A stretch of 50,473 bases of DNA from Dietzia natronolimnaea (GTDB lineage Bacteria; Actinomycetota; Actinomycetes; Mycobacteriales; Mycobacteriaceae). Shown piece by piece: positions 42,909 to 50,473 of the stretch. The notes beneath the pieces were generated by a model. The model had not been told where the DNA came from. It searched no databases and saw only the letters and a program-made list of their open reading frames with translations. The position numbers and the translations under genes were made by a program. How positions within the stretch are numbered: the first letter of the stretch is position 1; every line of letters begins with the position of its first letter. The stretch lies in assembly GCF_002289575.1 (NCBI RefSeq), contig NZ_NTGA01000029.1:1-50473 (forward strand), read 5' to 3'.

Positions 42909-43784
42909 TCAGCCTCCGAGTGAATCCTCCGGACGACTGCGCCGGGTCGCGGCGTCCACCACGCGGTCCGACAGCTGCGGCCACAGCGGCTTGGCCCAGT
43001 CCCCGAAGTCTCGGTCGGTGAGCACGACCAGGGCCGTCTGGATCTCCGGCTGCACCCACAGCAGCGTGCCGGACTGCCCGAAGTGTCCGAAGGTCCCGGG
43101 AGAGTTGTGCTGGCCCGTCCAATGGGGGTACTTGGCGTCGCGGAGCTCGAACCCCAGGCCCCACGGGCACGGCTTGTGCATGCCGTACCCGGGCACGATG
43201 CCGTCGAGGCCGCGGAACTGCTCGGTCACCGCCTCCTCCAGGGTCTCGGGCGCGAGGAGCGTCGGGGCGACGAGTTCGGTCGCGAAGGAGATCAGGTCGG
43301 CGAGGCTGGCCGACGCTCCGTGCCCGGCCGATCCCTCGAGCGCCGTCGACCCCATCCCGAGCGGCTGGCACACGGCCTCGGTGAGGTAGTCGGTGAACGC
43401 GATCCCGGTGGCCTCCGCGATGTGGTCGGCGAGGACCTCGAAGCCCGCCGAGGAGTAGATGCGTCGCTCCCCCGGCCGGGCGCGGACCTTCTCGCGATCA
43501 CTGAAGTCCAGTCCCGAGGCGTGGGCCAGCAGGTGGCGGACGGTCGCCCCCTCGGGACCGGCGGCCTCGTCGAGGGAGATCGCCTCCTCCTCGACCGCGA
43601 GCAGTGCCGCCACCGCCACGATCGGCTTGGTCACCGAGGCGAGCCGGTAGACGCGGGTGTCGTCGCCGCGCACGGCCAGGGCCCCCTCCGGGCCGACGAC
43701 CGCCGCCGAGACGTGGTCCACCGGCCAGTCCTCGACCACGGCCAACGCCGCATCCAACCGGTCTCGATCGAACTCGTCCGACAT
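42909..43784 (-). CDS. Beta-lactamase-family serine hydrolase
   Basis: The 291-residue protein has the class C/PBP-like core: SVTKP (SxxK with nucleophilic serine), YSSAGFE in the place of YxN, and HFGQSG (HxG). Such enzymes are esterases or D-peptidases, not resistance beta-lactamases. No signal peptide is visible, so it is probably cytoplasmic. GGGAGGA lies 5 bases before the ATG. It ends at 42909 and faces the DUF3145 gene across a locally AT-rich gap. Confidence 0.88.
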   Translation of the reverse strand: MSDEFDRDRLDAALAVVEDWPVDHVSAAVVGPEGALAVRGDDTRVYRLASVTKPIVAVAALLAVEEEAISLDEAAGPEGATVRHLLAHASGLDFSDREKVRARPGERRIYSSAGFEVLADHIAEATGIAFTDYLTEAVCQPLGMGSTALEGSAGHGASASLADLISFATELVAPTLLAPETLEEAVTEQFRGLDGIVPGYGMHKPCPWGLGFELRDAKYPHWTGQHNSPGTFGHFGQSGTLLWVQPEIQTALVVLTDRDFGDWAKPLWPQLSDRVVDAATRRSRPEDSLGG

Positions 43785-43878
43785 GTGATCCTCCCGGGTG
43801 ATGGCAGATCGGGCCGCCGCCGGCCGGATCGTCTACAGCTGCGGGGTCAGTGTGTCAGCTCCGCCGCCCCGTCCGCGG

Positions 43879-45459
43879 TCACGTCCGCGGCACGTCGCGC
43901 CGACGGAACCCGACCACCCCCGCGGCCACGAGGGCCACCGCCAGGACCACCAGCACCGTGACCCCCATCGTGTCGACCGGTCCGACGGGTGCCCGACCCA
44001 CCGCCCCGAACGGTGACAGGCGCATCTGGGACTCGGTGAGCCGGAGGGTGGGACCCATGAACGTGACGACGGCCGAGACGGCGAACACCGCCCAGGCCAG
44101 CGCCTGAGCGCGCGGCAGCAGTCCGAACAGGGCGACCGACAGGCCGACGAACACCATCACGGCGGGCACCTGCCAGGATCCGGCCGCGACGATCCGACCC
44201 ACCGAATCCGGGTCGTCGAGGGCGACGGCAGTGGCCAGGGCGAACGCCGCGGACCCCGCCACGACGACGACTGCGGCTCCCGCGGCCACGACCGCGGTGT
44301 GCAGGGCGAGCGCCGACCACCTCGAGCGCCCGGCCGCGAGTTCGAGCTCCAACCGCCCCGAGGTCTCCTCACCCCGCAGTCCGCCGAGGGTCTGCAGGGC
44401 GAATCCCGCGCCGAGGATGCCGACGAACACCACGAGCATCTGCACGAGTGAATCGACGAGTGCCGGGGACGCGACGAGGAAGTCCGCGAGGGCGGGGTTG
44501 GACATGATCGCCTCGACGACGACGTTCATCAGGGCGCCGTACATGGTCATGAGTGCCACGACCCCGAGAGTCCACCCGATGAGCGCGCCGAGGTGCTGGT
44601 GGACCGCCACGCCGAGCTCGGACGCCCGCCACCTCGACGCCGAGGCAGGCCCCGTGCGGGCGGGAACCAACCCCTCGCCGAGATCGCGGCGCCCGGAGAG
44701 CCACAGGGCGGTAGCGGACAGCAGCGCGGCCGCCACCACGGCCACGAACAGCGGGAGGGCAGAGGGATCACCGAACGGGCGGACCAGTCCGAGCCACCCC
44801 AGCGGCGATGTCCAGCTCACCCAGTTCTCGTAGGTGTCCCCGATGCCCCGCAGCACCAACGTGAGGCCGGCAAAGGTCAGGCTGGTCGCCCAGACGGTGC
44901 GGTTATGGGCCACCACCTGCGCGAGCACCGCCGTGGCCGCGGCGTACACCCACCCGGTGGCGACGATCGAGGCCGCGTAGAACGCGGCACCGGTCCGGTC
45001 GACCGGGATGGCCAGGGTCGACGCCCAGATCCCGGCGCCGAGGAGCAGGAAGACACCGGCGACGACGACGACGGTTGCCGTGACCGGGGCGAGCCGACCC
45101 GTCCTGGCGGACAGCAGGAGTTCCGTCCTGCCGGTCTCCTCCTCCCGGCGGGTGGACCGGGCGGTCAGGGCGATCGCCATGATCGGGATCGCGAACGAGG
45201 CGATGGACGCGTACTCGTTCATCATCACCCCGCCCAGGGTGTCGAGTCCGGCCACCCGGCCGTTGAGCATCACCATCGCCTCGCCGAGGGAGGCCGAGTA
45301 GGTGGCGAGCTTCTCCGGGGTGTCGTACAGCGCCGCGACCGAGACGCCGGTGACCAGGTACAGCGCGACCAACCCGAGGACCCACGCGGCCGCGGACCGC
45401 CACCCCGTCCGCAGGTCGATCCGCACCAGCAGGCCGGTGCCGGCCAGCGCGGAGCTCAC
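43879..45459 (-). CDS. ABC-2-type exporter permease (large, two-half type)
   Basis: The 526-residue integral membrane protein has about twelve hydrophobic segments in two halves, typical of the permeases annotated as exporters of polyketide antibiotics. Recognisable segments are STRREEETGRTELLLS in the first half and LRGEETSGRLELELAAG in the second, duplicated cytoplasmic loops. The GTG start at 45459 overlaps the ATPase stop (GTGA), so the two subunits are coupled. The substrate is unknown; no TetR regulator gene is adjacent. Confidence 0.9.
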   Translation of the reverse strand: MSSALAGTGLLVRIDLRTGWRSAAAWVLGLVALYLVTGVSVAALYDTPEKLATYSASLGEAMVMLNGRVAGLDTLGGVMMNEYASIASFAIPIMAIALTARSTRREEETGRTELLLSARTGRLAPVTATVVVVAGVFLLLGAGIWASTLAIPVDRTGAAFYAASIVATGWVYAAATAVLAQVVAHNRTVWATSLTFAGLTLVLRGIGDTYENWVSWTSPLGWLGLVRPFGDPSALPLFVAVVAAALLSATALWLSGRRDLGEGLVPARTGPASASRWRASELGVAVHQHLGALIGWTLGVVALMTMYGALMNVVVEAIMSNPALADFLVASPALVDSLVQMLVVFVGILGAGFALQTLGGLRGEETSGRLELELAAGRSRWSALALHTAVVAAGAAVVVVAGSAAFALATAVALDDPDSVGRIVAAGSWQVPAVMVFVGLSVALFGLLPRAQALAWAVFAVSAVVTFMGPTLRLTESQMRLSPFGAVGRAPVGPVDTMGVTVLVVLAVALVAAGVVGFRRRDVPRT

Positions 45460-46430
45460 CGTGGCCCGCCGGCGGTCGTGCCCGCATCCGCAGGCCCCTC
45501 GGCAGATCCCTCGGCTGCCCCCGCGCCCGAGTAGGCGCTGAGGAAGAGGTCGTCCAGGCTCGGCGGGGTGGCGGTGAGGGTGTGGATCCCGGCCGCGTGC
45601 AGGATCCCCGTCACCTCCCCGAGCCGCTGGGCCGGCACGTGGCAACGGACATCGAACCGCCCGTCCCCGGAGCGCTCGTACCGGAGACCGTCGACCCCGC
45701 CGACAGCCTCCAGTGCGCGGGGGTCGGTGTCGGTGACGGCGTGGACCTCCGTCGTGGTGTGGCGACGCAGGTCGCCCAGGGTGCCCGAGCTGATCGTGCG
45801 GCCGTCGCGGATGATGCTCACACGATCCGCCAGCGCTTCGACCTCGCCCATGATGTGGCTGGAGAGCAACACGGTGGAACCGCCGTCGACTGCGTCCCGG
45901 ACACAATCCTGGAACGCCCTCTCCATCAGCGGGTCGAGACCGGAGGTGGGCTCGTCCAACACGAGCAGTTCGGCTCCGGACGCCAGGGCCGCGATGAGCG
46001 CGACCTTCTGCCGGTTGCCCTTGGAGTAGTCGCGGGTGCGTTTGGTCGGGTCCAGGCGAAAGCGGTCGATCAACTCCGCGCGGCGTGCCGGGTCCAGTCC
46101 CCCCAGCGCTCGACCCAGGATGTCGATGCACTGGCCCCCGGTCAGCCGCGGCCACAGCGTCACCTCCCCCGGGACGTACGCCAACCTGGAGTGCAGTTCG
46201 ACCGCGTCCCGCCACGGATCGCGCCCGAACAGGGTCGCCCGACCCGAGTCGGACCGCATGAGGCCCAACAGGATCCTGATGGTGGTGGACTTTCCAGAGC
46301 CATTGGGGCCCAGGAAGCCGTGAACCTCGCCGCGCCGCACCTCCAGATCCAGGCCGTCGAGCGCCCGCGTGGCACCGAACGTCTTGACCAGGCCCTCGAC
46401 GTGCACCACCGGGTCCGAATCTGAACGCAT
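45456..46430 (-). CDS. ABC transporter ATP-binding protein
   Basis: The 324-residue ATPase has Walker A GPNGSGKST, signature YSKGNRQK in place of LSGGQ (usual for this exporter subfamily), Walker B ELLVLDEPTSGLDP and switch histidine SSHIMGE, plus a C-terminal extension of about 100 residues. It powers the permease encoded by the next gene. The ATG at 46430 is used because GAAGGGA lies upstream; longer in-frame extensions are less likely. The pair probably exports a hydrophobic small molecule. Confidence 0.93.
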   Translation of the reverse strand: MRSDSDPVVHVEGLVKTFGATRALDGLDLEVRRGEVHGFLGPNGSGKSTTIRILLGLMRSDSGRATLFGRDPWRDAVELHSRLAYVPGEVTLWPRLTGGQCIDILGRALGGLDPARRAELIDRFRLDPTKRTRDYSKGNRQKVALIAALASGAELLVLDEPTSGLDPLMERAFQDCVRDAVDGGSTVLLSSHIMGEVEALADRVSIIRDGRTISSGTLGDLRRHTTTEVHAVTDTDPRALEAVGGVDGLRYERSGDGRFDVRCHVPAQRLGEVTGILHAAGIHTLTATPPSLDDLFLSAYSGAGAAEGSAEGPADAGTTAGGPR

Positions 46431-46489
46431 GACCAGTCCCTTCGTCGAATCCTCTCGATCATCCTCTCCATCCTCGGCACAATGTGGCA

Positions 46490-47599
46490 ATGCGCTCACC
46501 GATGTCCGGACACAGGACCTTCCGCCCCTCGATCACCGACCGCCTCACCAAGGCCGTCATGACCGCCTCGGGCTCGGTGCCCGCTCCGGTGATCCAACTG
46601 GCCGGTGGCGCTCCCAGACGAATCGACGGCCAGGTCCTGGACCCGCACTTCCAGGCGGGGGTCCGCGTGATGTCCCTGCTGTCCGAGGGCGAGTACGAGG
46701 ACATGCCGCTCGAGAAGGCGCGCGAGACCGTCGAGCGGTCGGCGTACACCGTCTCGGGTAACCGGATCGAGCTCGCCGTCGTCAAGGACCTCGTTCTGCC
46801 GCTCGCCGGTACCGACCGTCCCGACGACGAGACCGCCCGCGCCGACCTCCCCGCCCGGCTGTACTCCCCCGTCCACGGCGACGACCCTCTGCCGATGCTC
46901 GTGTACTTCCACGGCGGCGGGTGGGTGCTCGGGAGCATCGACTCGCACGATGCGACCTGCCGGTACATCGCCCGCATGGGTGGCCTCAAGGTGCTCAGCG
47001 TGGACTACCGATTGGCCCCCGAGTTCCTCTTTCCCACGGCAGCCGAGGACGCCGTGGCCTCGTTCCGCTACGTGCGGGACAACGCCGAGTCCCTCGGGGT
47101 GGACCCCACGCGCATCGCGGTGGGCGGGGACAGCGCGGGCGGCAACCTGGCGGCGGTGGTGTGTCAGCAGACCCGCGATGCGGGCGAGAAGACCCCCGAC
47201 TTCCAACTGTTGTTCGTCCCCGCGACCAACATGTCGGCGCGGACCCGCTCGTTCGAGTTGTTCGGCGAGGGCTTCTTCCTCACCGGGAAGAACATGGACT
47301 TCTACGAGAACACCTACCTGCGCTCGGACGACGACCGTCTCGACCCGCGCGCGTCCCCCTTGCTGGCCGAGGACTTCTCGGGCCTACCCCCGGCACACGT
47401 CGCGACCGGCGGCTTCGATCCGCTGCGCGACGAGGGCGAGGCCTACGCACGGAAGATGGCCGACGCCGGGGTCACGGTCTCGCTGCGTCGCCACTCGACG
47501 ATGGTCCACCCGTTCGTCAACGCCGTCGGTGCCACCCCACTCGCCCGCGCCGCGCTGTCGGAAGCGGTGGGTGCGCTGCGGATGGGTCTTGCGTACTGA
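46490..47599 (+). CDS. HSL-family alpha/beta hydrolase (esterase/lipase)
   Basis: The 369-residue esterase has the hormone-sensitive-lipase motifs: YFHGGGWVLGS (oxyanion hole), VDYRLAPEFLFPTA, the nucleophile GGDSAGGNLAA, the aspartate in GFDPLRDEGE and the histidine in MVHPFVN. It hydrolyses short or medium acyl esters. The start is ambiguous (GTG 46484, ATG 46490 or ATG 46502); ATG 46490 follows CACAAT by 6 bases. It is divergent from the ABC transporter and convergent with the EamA gene, 7 bases apart. Confidence 0.92.
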   Translation: MRSPMSGHRTFRPSITDRLTKAVMTASGSVPAPVIQLAGGAPRRIDGQVLDPHFQAGVRVMSLLSEGEYEDMPLEKARETVERSAYTVSGNRIELAVVKDLVLPLAGTDRPDDETARADLPARLYSPVHGDDPLPMLVYFHGGGWVLGSIDSHDATCRYIARMGGLKVLSVDYRLAPEFLFPTAAEDAVASFRYVRDNAESLGVDPTRIAVGGDSAGGNLAAVVCQQTRDAGEKTPDFQLLFVPATNMSARTRSFELFGEGFFLTGKNMDFYENTYLRSDDDRLDPRASPLLAEDFSGLPPAHVATGGFDPLRDEGEAYARKMADAGVTVSLRRHSTMVHPFVNAVGATPLARAALSEAVGALRMGLAY

Positions 47600-47606
47600 T
47601 CGGCGG

Positions 47607-48512
47607 TCACGGTGATACGCCGCTCGACCGGCGGCGTCGGTCCGCCCGGTAGCCCTCCGCCGCGAGCAGGGCCAGGGCGAGGCCGAGCAGGACGAAGGTG
47701 ACGGTGTCGACCCCCCGGATCGTCTCCCCGAGCGCGAACGCCACGGCGACCAGCAGCACCGGTTCCAGGTATCCGAGGAGCCCGAACAGGGGAAGCGGGA
47801 GCAACCTCGACGCGGCGAGGTACGCCGCCATCGCCGCCGCACCGGCGAGGCCGACCGAGAGAAGGGCGACGGTCCCCGCGATCGACGACGGATGCTGGGT
47901 GCCGGACCAGATCAACCACCCGCTGAGAGGCGTGAGCGCGGCGACCTCCCACCCGAACGCCATCGGCGTGTCCATACCGACACGGCGGCGAACGACGAAG
48001 TAGGCCGGGTACCCCGTACAGATCACCAACGTCACCCAGGACACGCTGGGCGTCACCGCGATGTTGACGACGACGGCGACGGCGGCGATCCCCACAGCCA
48101 CCCACTGCCAGGTGGACACCCGCGACCTGAGAACGACCCGGCTGCCGATCACCAGGGCCAGCGGCAGGAGCAGGAACCCGATCGACGCATCCAGGGCATG
48201 GCCGTGCAGCGGTGCCCAGGAGAACAGCCAGAGCTGAACCCCGACCAGCGCGCAGAGCAGCCCGAACACCAGTGGAGACCACCACGTCCGCGTGAGGGCC
48301 GACCACGAGTCACGGGCCATCGCTCGCCCCGAGGGGAAGAGCAACACGAGGCTGTAGCAGGCGAAGGTCACCACGATCCGCCACCCGAAGACCACCTCGG
48401 CGGAGGCGTCGATCACCCCGGAGAGGTAGAAGATCAGGCCGAACAGGCTTGACGCCACGACGACGGCACCGACCCCGCGCGCGGTATCGCCGATGGCCCC
48501 CGTCCGGTTCAT
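47607..48512 (-). CDS. EamA/RarD-type drug-metabolite transporter
   Basis: The 301-residue membrane protein has about ten hydrophobic helices in two EamA halves; segments such as GVGAVVVASSLFGLIFYLSG, FGWRIVVTFACYSLVLLF and LFGLLGYLEPVLLVAVAFAL resemble RarD. Family members are permeases for metabolites; the substrate is unknown. The start at 48512 (second ATG) is preferred because TATGTT lies 7 bases upstream; the ATG at 48524 is the alternative. The gene ends 7 bases from the convergent esterase stop. Confidence 0.88.
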   Translation of the reverse strand: MNRTGAIGDTARGVGAVVVASSLFGLIFYLSGVIDASAEVVFGWRIVVTFACYSLVLLFPSGRAMARDSWSALTRTWWSPLVFGLLCALVGVQLWLFSWAPLHGHALDASIGFLLLPLALVIGSRVVLRSRVSTWQWVAVGIAAVAVVVNIAVTPSVSWVTLVICTGYPAYFVVRRRVGMDTPMAFGWEVAALTPLSGWLIWSGTQHPSSIAGTVALLSVGLAGAAAMAAYLAASRLLPLPLFGLLGYLEPVLLVAVAFALGETIRGVDTVTFVLLGLALALLAAEGYRADRRRRSSGVSP

Positions 48513-48519
48513 GGGGAAG

Positions 48520-48525
48520 AACATA
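48520..48525 (-). promoter_or_regulatory. Candidate -10 box of the EamA gene (leaderless)
   Basis: Minus-strand TATGTT followed by 7 bases and ATG at 48512. It overlaps the alternative ATG at 48524. Confidence 0.4.
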
Positions 48526-48599
48526 TAGTCGACCGCCCCGGTGCGGGTGGAGGACCCTGCGCGATCGAACCGCGACGGTGGCCCACTCGGCCCTTCTGG

Positions 48600-48673
48600 T
48601 GGGGCCAGCGGGGCTCGAACCCGCGACCAGCGGATTATGAGTCCGCGGCTCTAACCAACTGAGCTATAGCCCC
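48600..48673 (-). tRNA. tRNA with anticodon CAT (elongator Met or Ile2)
   Basis: 74 bases fold as a cloverleaf: acceptor GGGGCTA/TGGCCCC with discriminator A, anticodon stem GCGGA/TCCGC with loop CTCATAA (anticodon CAT), and T arm GCGGG/CCCGC. Position 1 pairs as G-C, so it is not the initiator. Methionine elongator and lysidine-modified Ile2 cannot be separated with certainty by eye. CCA is not encoded. Confidence 0.9.
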
Positions 48674-48728
48674 CCGCACGCGCCGGGAACGTCCACCGGC
48701 ACGTGCGGCGCAATCGTAGCAAGACCTC

Positions 48729-50114
48729 TCACCGGGCCTCCGGCCACCAGACTGCGCGCACTGCCGAAAGACCGTCGGGGACCTGCGCGGGCGGGTCGTT
48801 CCACGCCATCACCACCCGATCGGGCGAGTCGTACGCGGGGTGGCCCGGGTCGCCGGTGGTGACAAAGGAGACCCACGAGTCGTGCATCGCCTCGACCAGG
48901 CTCGCCGGCGCCGGTGCACCGAGATAGCGTTCCACGTTCTCACTGTCCGGGACCGCCCAGAAAAACGGCAGATCGGCGCAGTGCCTGGGTCCGTTGCCCC
49001 CGGTCCAACAGAAGTCATACACCCAGGTCGGGTCTCCGGCGGCGACCCTCGTCTCGGCGGCCCGGGCCACCGTGGAGTGGATGGCGGCCGCGTCGATGAC
49101 CGCGCCCACGCTACGTCGCAGAGACCGGCCGTTGGACTGCCGGGCCAACGCCCTGAGCCCCTGCCTCGGGAGCTGCTGCGACAACGCCATTAACGCGGCC
49201 CCCGGCACCAGCGCCGGGCCCGGGAGCTTGTCCGAGACGGCCTCGAACTCCGTCGCGGTGGAGCCGATGAGCAACGGAACTCCCGTGGATTGCCCTGCCG
49301 CGACGGCTTCCAGCGGAGGGACGGGGACCGTCTCACCTCCGACCACCGGCCGGAACGGGAGCGTGAACTGGTTCTCCCGTCGCAGTCGCCGGTGGAACTC
49401 GTCGACGGCGCCGCGCCCCCCGGCGGCCAGCCCCTCAGCGGTGACCCCCTTGGGCGGGTGTGTTGCCGGGGCCCGCAGGACCGCCGGTGACGCCGCGATC
49501 GCCCCGTGGAACAACCCTGCCGCCGGCGGCGAGCCCAGCAGGCACAGCACCGCTCCCCCGCCGGCGGACTGACCGGAGACAGTCACCCGGTCGGGGTCTC
49601 CGCCGAACGCGGCGATCTCGTCCCGGACCCACTCGAGTGCGGCGATCCAGTCGAGCAGTCCCCGGTTGTCCGGGGCGTCGGGAAACGGGGTGAAGCCCTC
49701 CACGCCGAGGCGGTAGCCGACCGAGACCACGACGATCCCGCGGCGAGCGAAGGTCGACCCGTCAAACCAGGGCTGGTGGGAGGACCCCGATTCCCAGCCG
49801 CCTCCGTGGATCCACACCAGCACCGGGTGGGAACCGTCCTCCGCCGGTGCCCACACGTCCACGTGCAGGATGTCGCTCCCCGCGACGATCGGCTCGGGGA
49901 TCGCCGGGTCGGGGTCGAACCTCAGCCGCTGGGCGGTGGCGGCAGGCCGGGTCGCGTCTCGGACCCCGTCCCACGGTTCCCGGCGGGCCGGGGCAGCGAA
50001 GCGCAGGTCGCCGACCGGGTCCTCGGCGTAGGGGATCCCGTAGAAGCGGACAACGTCACCGAGGTCGGTGCCGCGGACGCGGCCGGTCGAGAGAGTGACC
50101 TCGGAGTGAGTCAT
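48729..50114 (-). CDS. Carboxylesterase type B
   Basis: The 461-residue esterase of the cholinesterase-like family has GIPYAEDPVGDLRFAAP, the oxyanion motif VLVWIHGGGWESGS, NRGLLDWIAALEWVRDEIAAFGGDP, the nucleophile VSGQSAGGGAVL, the acidic residue in STATEFEA and the catalytic histidine in RHCADLPFFW. It hydrolyses carboxylic esters. No signal peptide is seen. The ATG at 50114 follows TAACCT by 7 bases. It is divergent from the SnoaL-like gene. Confidence 0.92.
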   Translation of the reverse strand: MTHSEVTLSTGRVRGTDLGDVVRFYGIPYAEDPVGDLRFAAPARREPWDGVRDATRPAATAQRLRFDPDPAIPEPIVAGSDILHVDVWAPAEDGSHPVLVWIHGGGWESGSSHQPWFDGSTFARRGIVVVSVGYRLGVEGFTPFPDAPDNRGLLDWIAALEWVRDEIAAFGGDPDRVTVSGQSAGGGAVLCLLGSPPAAGLFHGAIAASPAVLRAPATHPPKGVTAEGLAAGGRGAVDEFHRRLRRENQFTLPFRPVVGGETVPVPPLEAVAAGQSTGVPLLIGSTATEFEAVSDKLPGPALVPGAALMALSQQLPRQGLRALARQSNGRSLRRSVGAVIDAAAIHSTVARAAETRVAAGDPTWVYDFCWTGGNGPRHCADLPFFWAVPDSENVERYLGAPAPASLVEAMHDSWVSFVTTGDPGHPAYDSPDRVVMAWNDPPAQVPDGLSAVRAVWWPEAR

Positions 50115-50121
50115 GGGCGCC

Positions 50122-50127
50122 AGGTTA
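50122..50127 (-). promoter_or_regulatory. Candidate -10 box of the carboxylesterase gene (leaderless)
   Basis: Minus-strand TAACCT followed by 7 bases and ATG at 50114. Confidence 0.45.
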
Positions 50128-50176
50128 GCGACGACAGCTGAGATCACCCTGCAATGCCTGCTACGAAAGAGGGATG

Positions 50177-50473
50177 ATGAGTGACAGGGATCGAATCATC
50201 GAACGGCTGGCCGACGTCGCCACCGCTCTGGACACCCGCGACTGGGCCGGGCTGCGAGAGATGTTTACCGAGACCGCGAACGGATACGGAGCCGCCGGTC
50301 GGGAGCAGGTCATCCAGACGGTGCGAGACCACTTGGGCGGGTGTGGCCCATCCCAGCATCTCCTGGGAAATCACCGGGTCCACCTCGCGCTCGAGGGGAA
50401 CGAGGACCGGGCGAAGAGCCTCACGTACGCGCGGGTACTCCACCTAGGAGCGTGGGTCAGTAACACGCCAGTT
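50177..50473 (+). CDS. SnoaL-like (NTF2 fold) protein, cut by window end
   Basis: An open frame begins with ATG 50177 (or the adjacent ATG 50174) after AAGAGGG and runs without a stop to the window end, giving 99 residues. It contains DRDRIIERLADVATALDTRD, WAGLREMFTE, the histidine-containing GPSQHLLGNHRVHL and YARVLHLG, the pattern of SnoaL_4-type proteins, which are small cone-shaped domains of cyclases or ketosteroid-isomerase-like enzymes. The 3' end is missing. Confidence 0.8.
   Translation, partial: MSDRDRIIERLADVATALDTRDWAGLREMFTETANGYGAAGREQVIQTVRDHLGGCGPSQHLLGNHRVHLALEGNEDRAKSLTYARVLHLGAWVSNTPV

Noticed and set aside
42909-43784. Antibiotic-resistance beta-lactamase
   Set aside because: It lacks a signal peptide and a YxN motif (YSS instead); the SVTKP and HFGQSG motifs fit an esterase or peptidase-like serine hydrolase better.
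45456-46430. YSKGN in place of LSGGQ as a defective ABC signature
   Set aside because: This variant is usual in the exporter-ATPase subfamily that pairs with large two-half permeases; Walker A, Walker B and the switch histidine are intact.
48600-48673. Initiator tRNA-Met
   Set aside because: The anticodon is CAT, but the first acceptor pair is a normal G-C pair, not the 1-72 mismatch of bacterial initiators.

Overview
The window is a dense, very GC-rich actinobacterial chromosome segment. Gene content and order identify it as a member of the Mycobacteriales (Corynebacteriales). The backbone follows the Mycobacterium tuberculosis block from lipB (Rv2217) to accD6 (Rv2247): lipB-lipA-DUF4191-RDD-glnA1, glnE-glnA2, panB, CYTH/CHAD, rnpB, phosphatase-zinc ribbon-Nif3-cobC, ptkA-ptpA-SURF1-cobD, DUF3052, aceE-mabR-fabD-acpP-accD6. 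Base composition, the loss of kasA/kasB and the accessory genes suggest a Dietzia-like or related genus; this is inference, and no 16S gene is present.

Layout. 1-4.9 kb: lipoate synthesis (lipB, lipA), two small membrane proteins and glnA1 behind a clear GlnR-type operator. 4.9-13.8 kb: an accessory block lying between glnA1 and glnE. It holds a four-gene minus-strand operon (branched-chain-type aminotransferase, a CaiB/BaiF CoA-transferase with an apparently permuted domain order, a MocR-type PLP regulator and a hotdog thioesterase), then an SCO6745-family gene, a small coiled-coil protein, a DUF1206 membrane protein, a DUF732-like lipoprotein, an EEP-family protein and a small hypothetical. 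13.9-18.3 kb: glnE and glnA2. 18.5-24.7 kb: panB, proline iminopeptidase, an SDR/flavin monooxygenase pair and a CYTH-CHAD protein. 24.7-32.5 kb: a 57-residue protein, the RNase P RNA, a translationally coupled phosphatase/zinc-ribbon/Nif3/CobC operon, ptkA-ptpA-SURF1, cobD and a tRNA-Val. 32.7-34.5 kb: an RCC1-repeat lipoprotein and a DUF3052 protein. 34.8-42.1 kb: pyruvate dehydrogenase E1 (aceE), the lipid regulator mabR, and fabD-acpP-accD6 without the beta-ketoacyl synthases kasA and kasB. 42.2-50.5 kb: DUF3145, a beta-lactamase-like hydrolase, an ABC exporter pair, an HSL-type esterase, an EamA/RarD transporter, a tRNA with CAT anticodon, a carboxylesterase and a SnoaL-like gene cut by the window end.

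How the genes work together. Nitrogen assimilation is concentrated here: GlnA1 carries the adenylylation tyrosine, GlnE is its modifying enzyme, and the glnA1 promoter carries a GlnR-like box. AceE makes the acetyl-CoA that AccD6, FabD and AcpP use for fatty or mycolic acid synthesis, with the regulator MabR encoded between them and a perfect palindrome in the fabD promoter. LipA/LipB supply the lipoyl cofactor of the same dehydrogenase complex.

The most system-like novelty is the aminotransferase/CoA-transferase/MocR/thioesterase operon. Other notable points are the many apparently leaderless starts (TANNNT box 6-7 bases before the start codon, eleven strict cases), cobD starting three bases after a tRNA end, the rnpB -10 box built on the stop codon of the gene before it, and four short intergenic tandem-repeat arrays.
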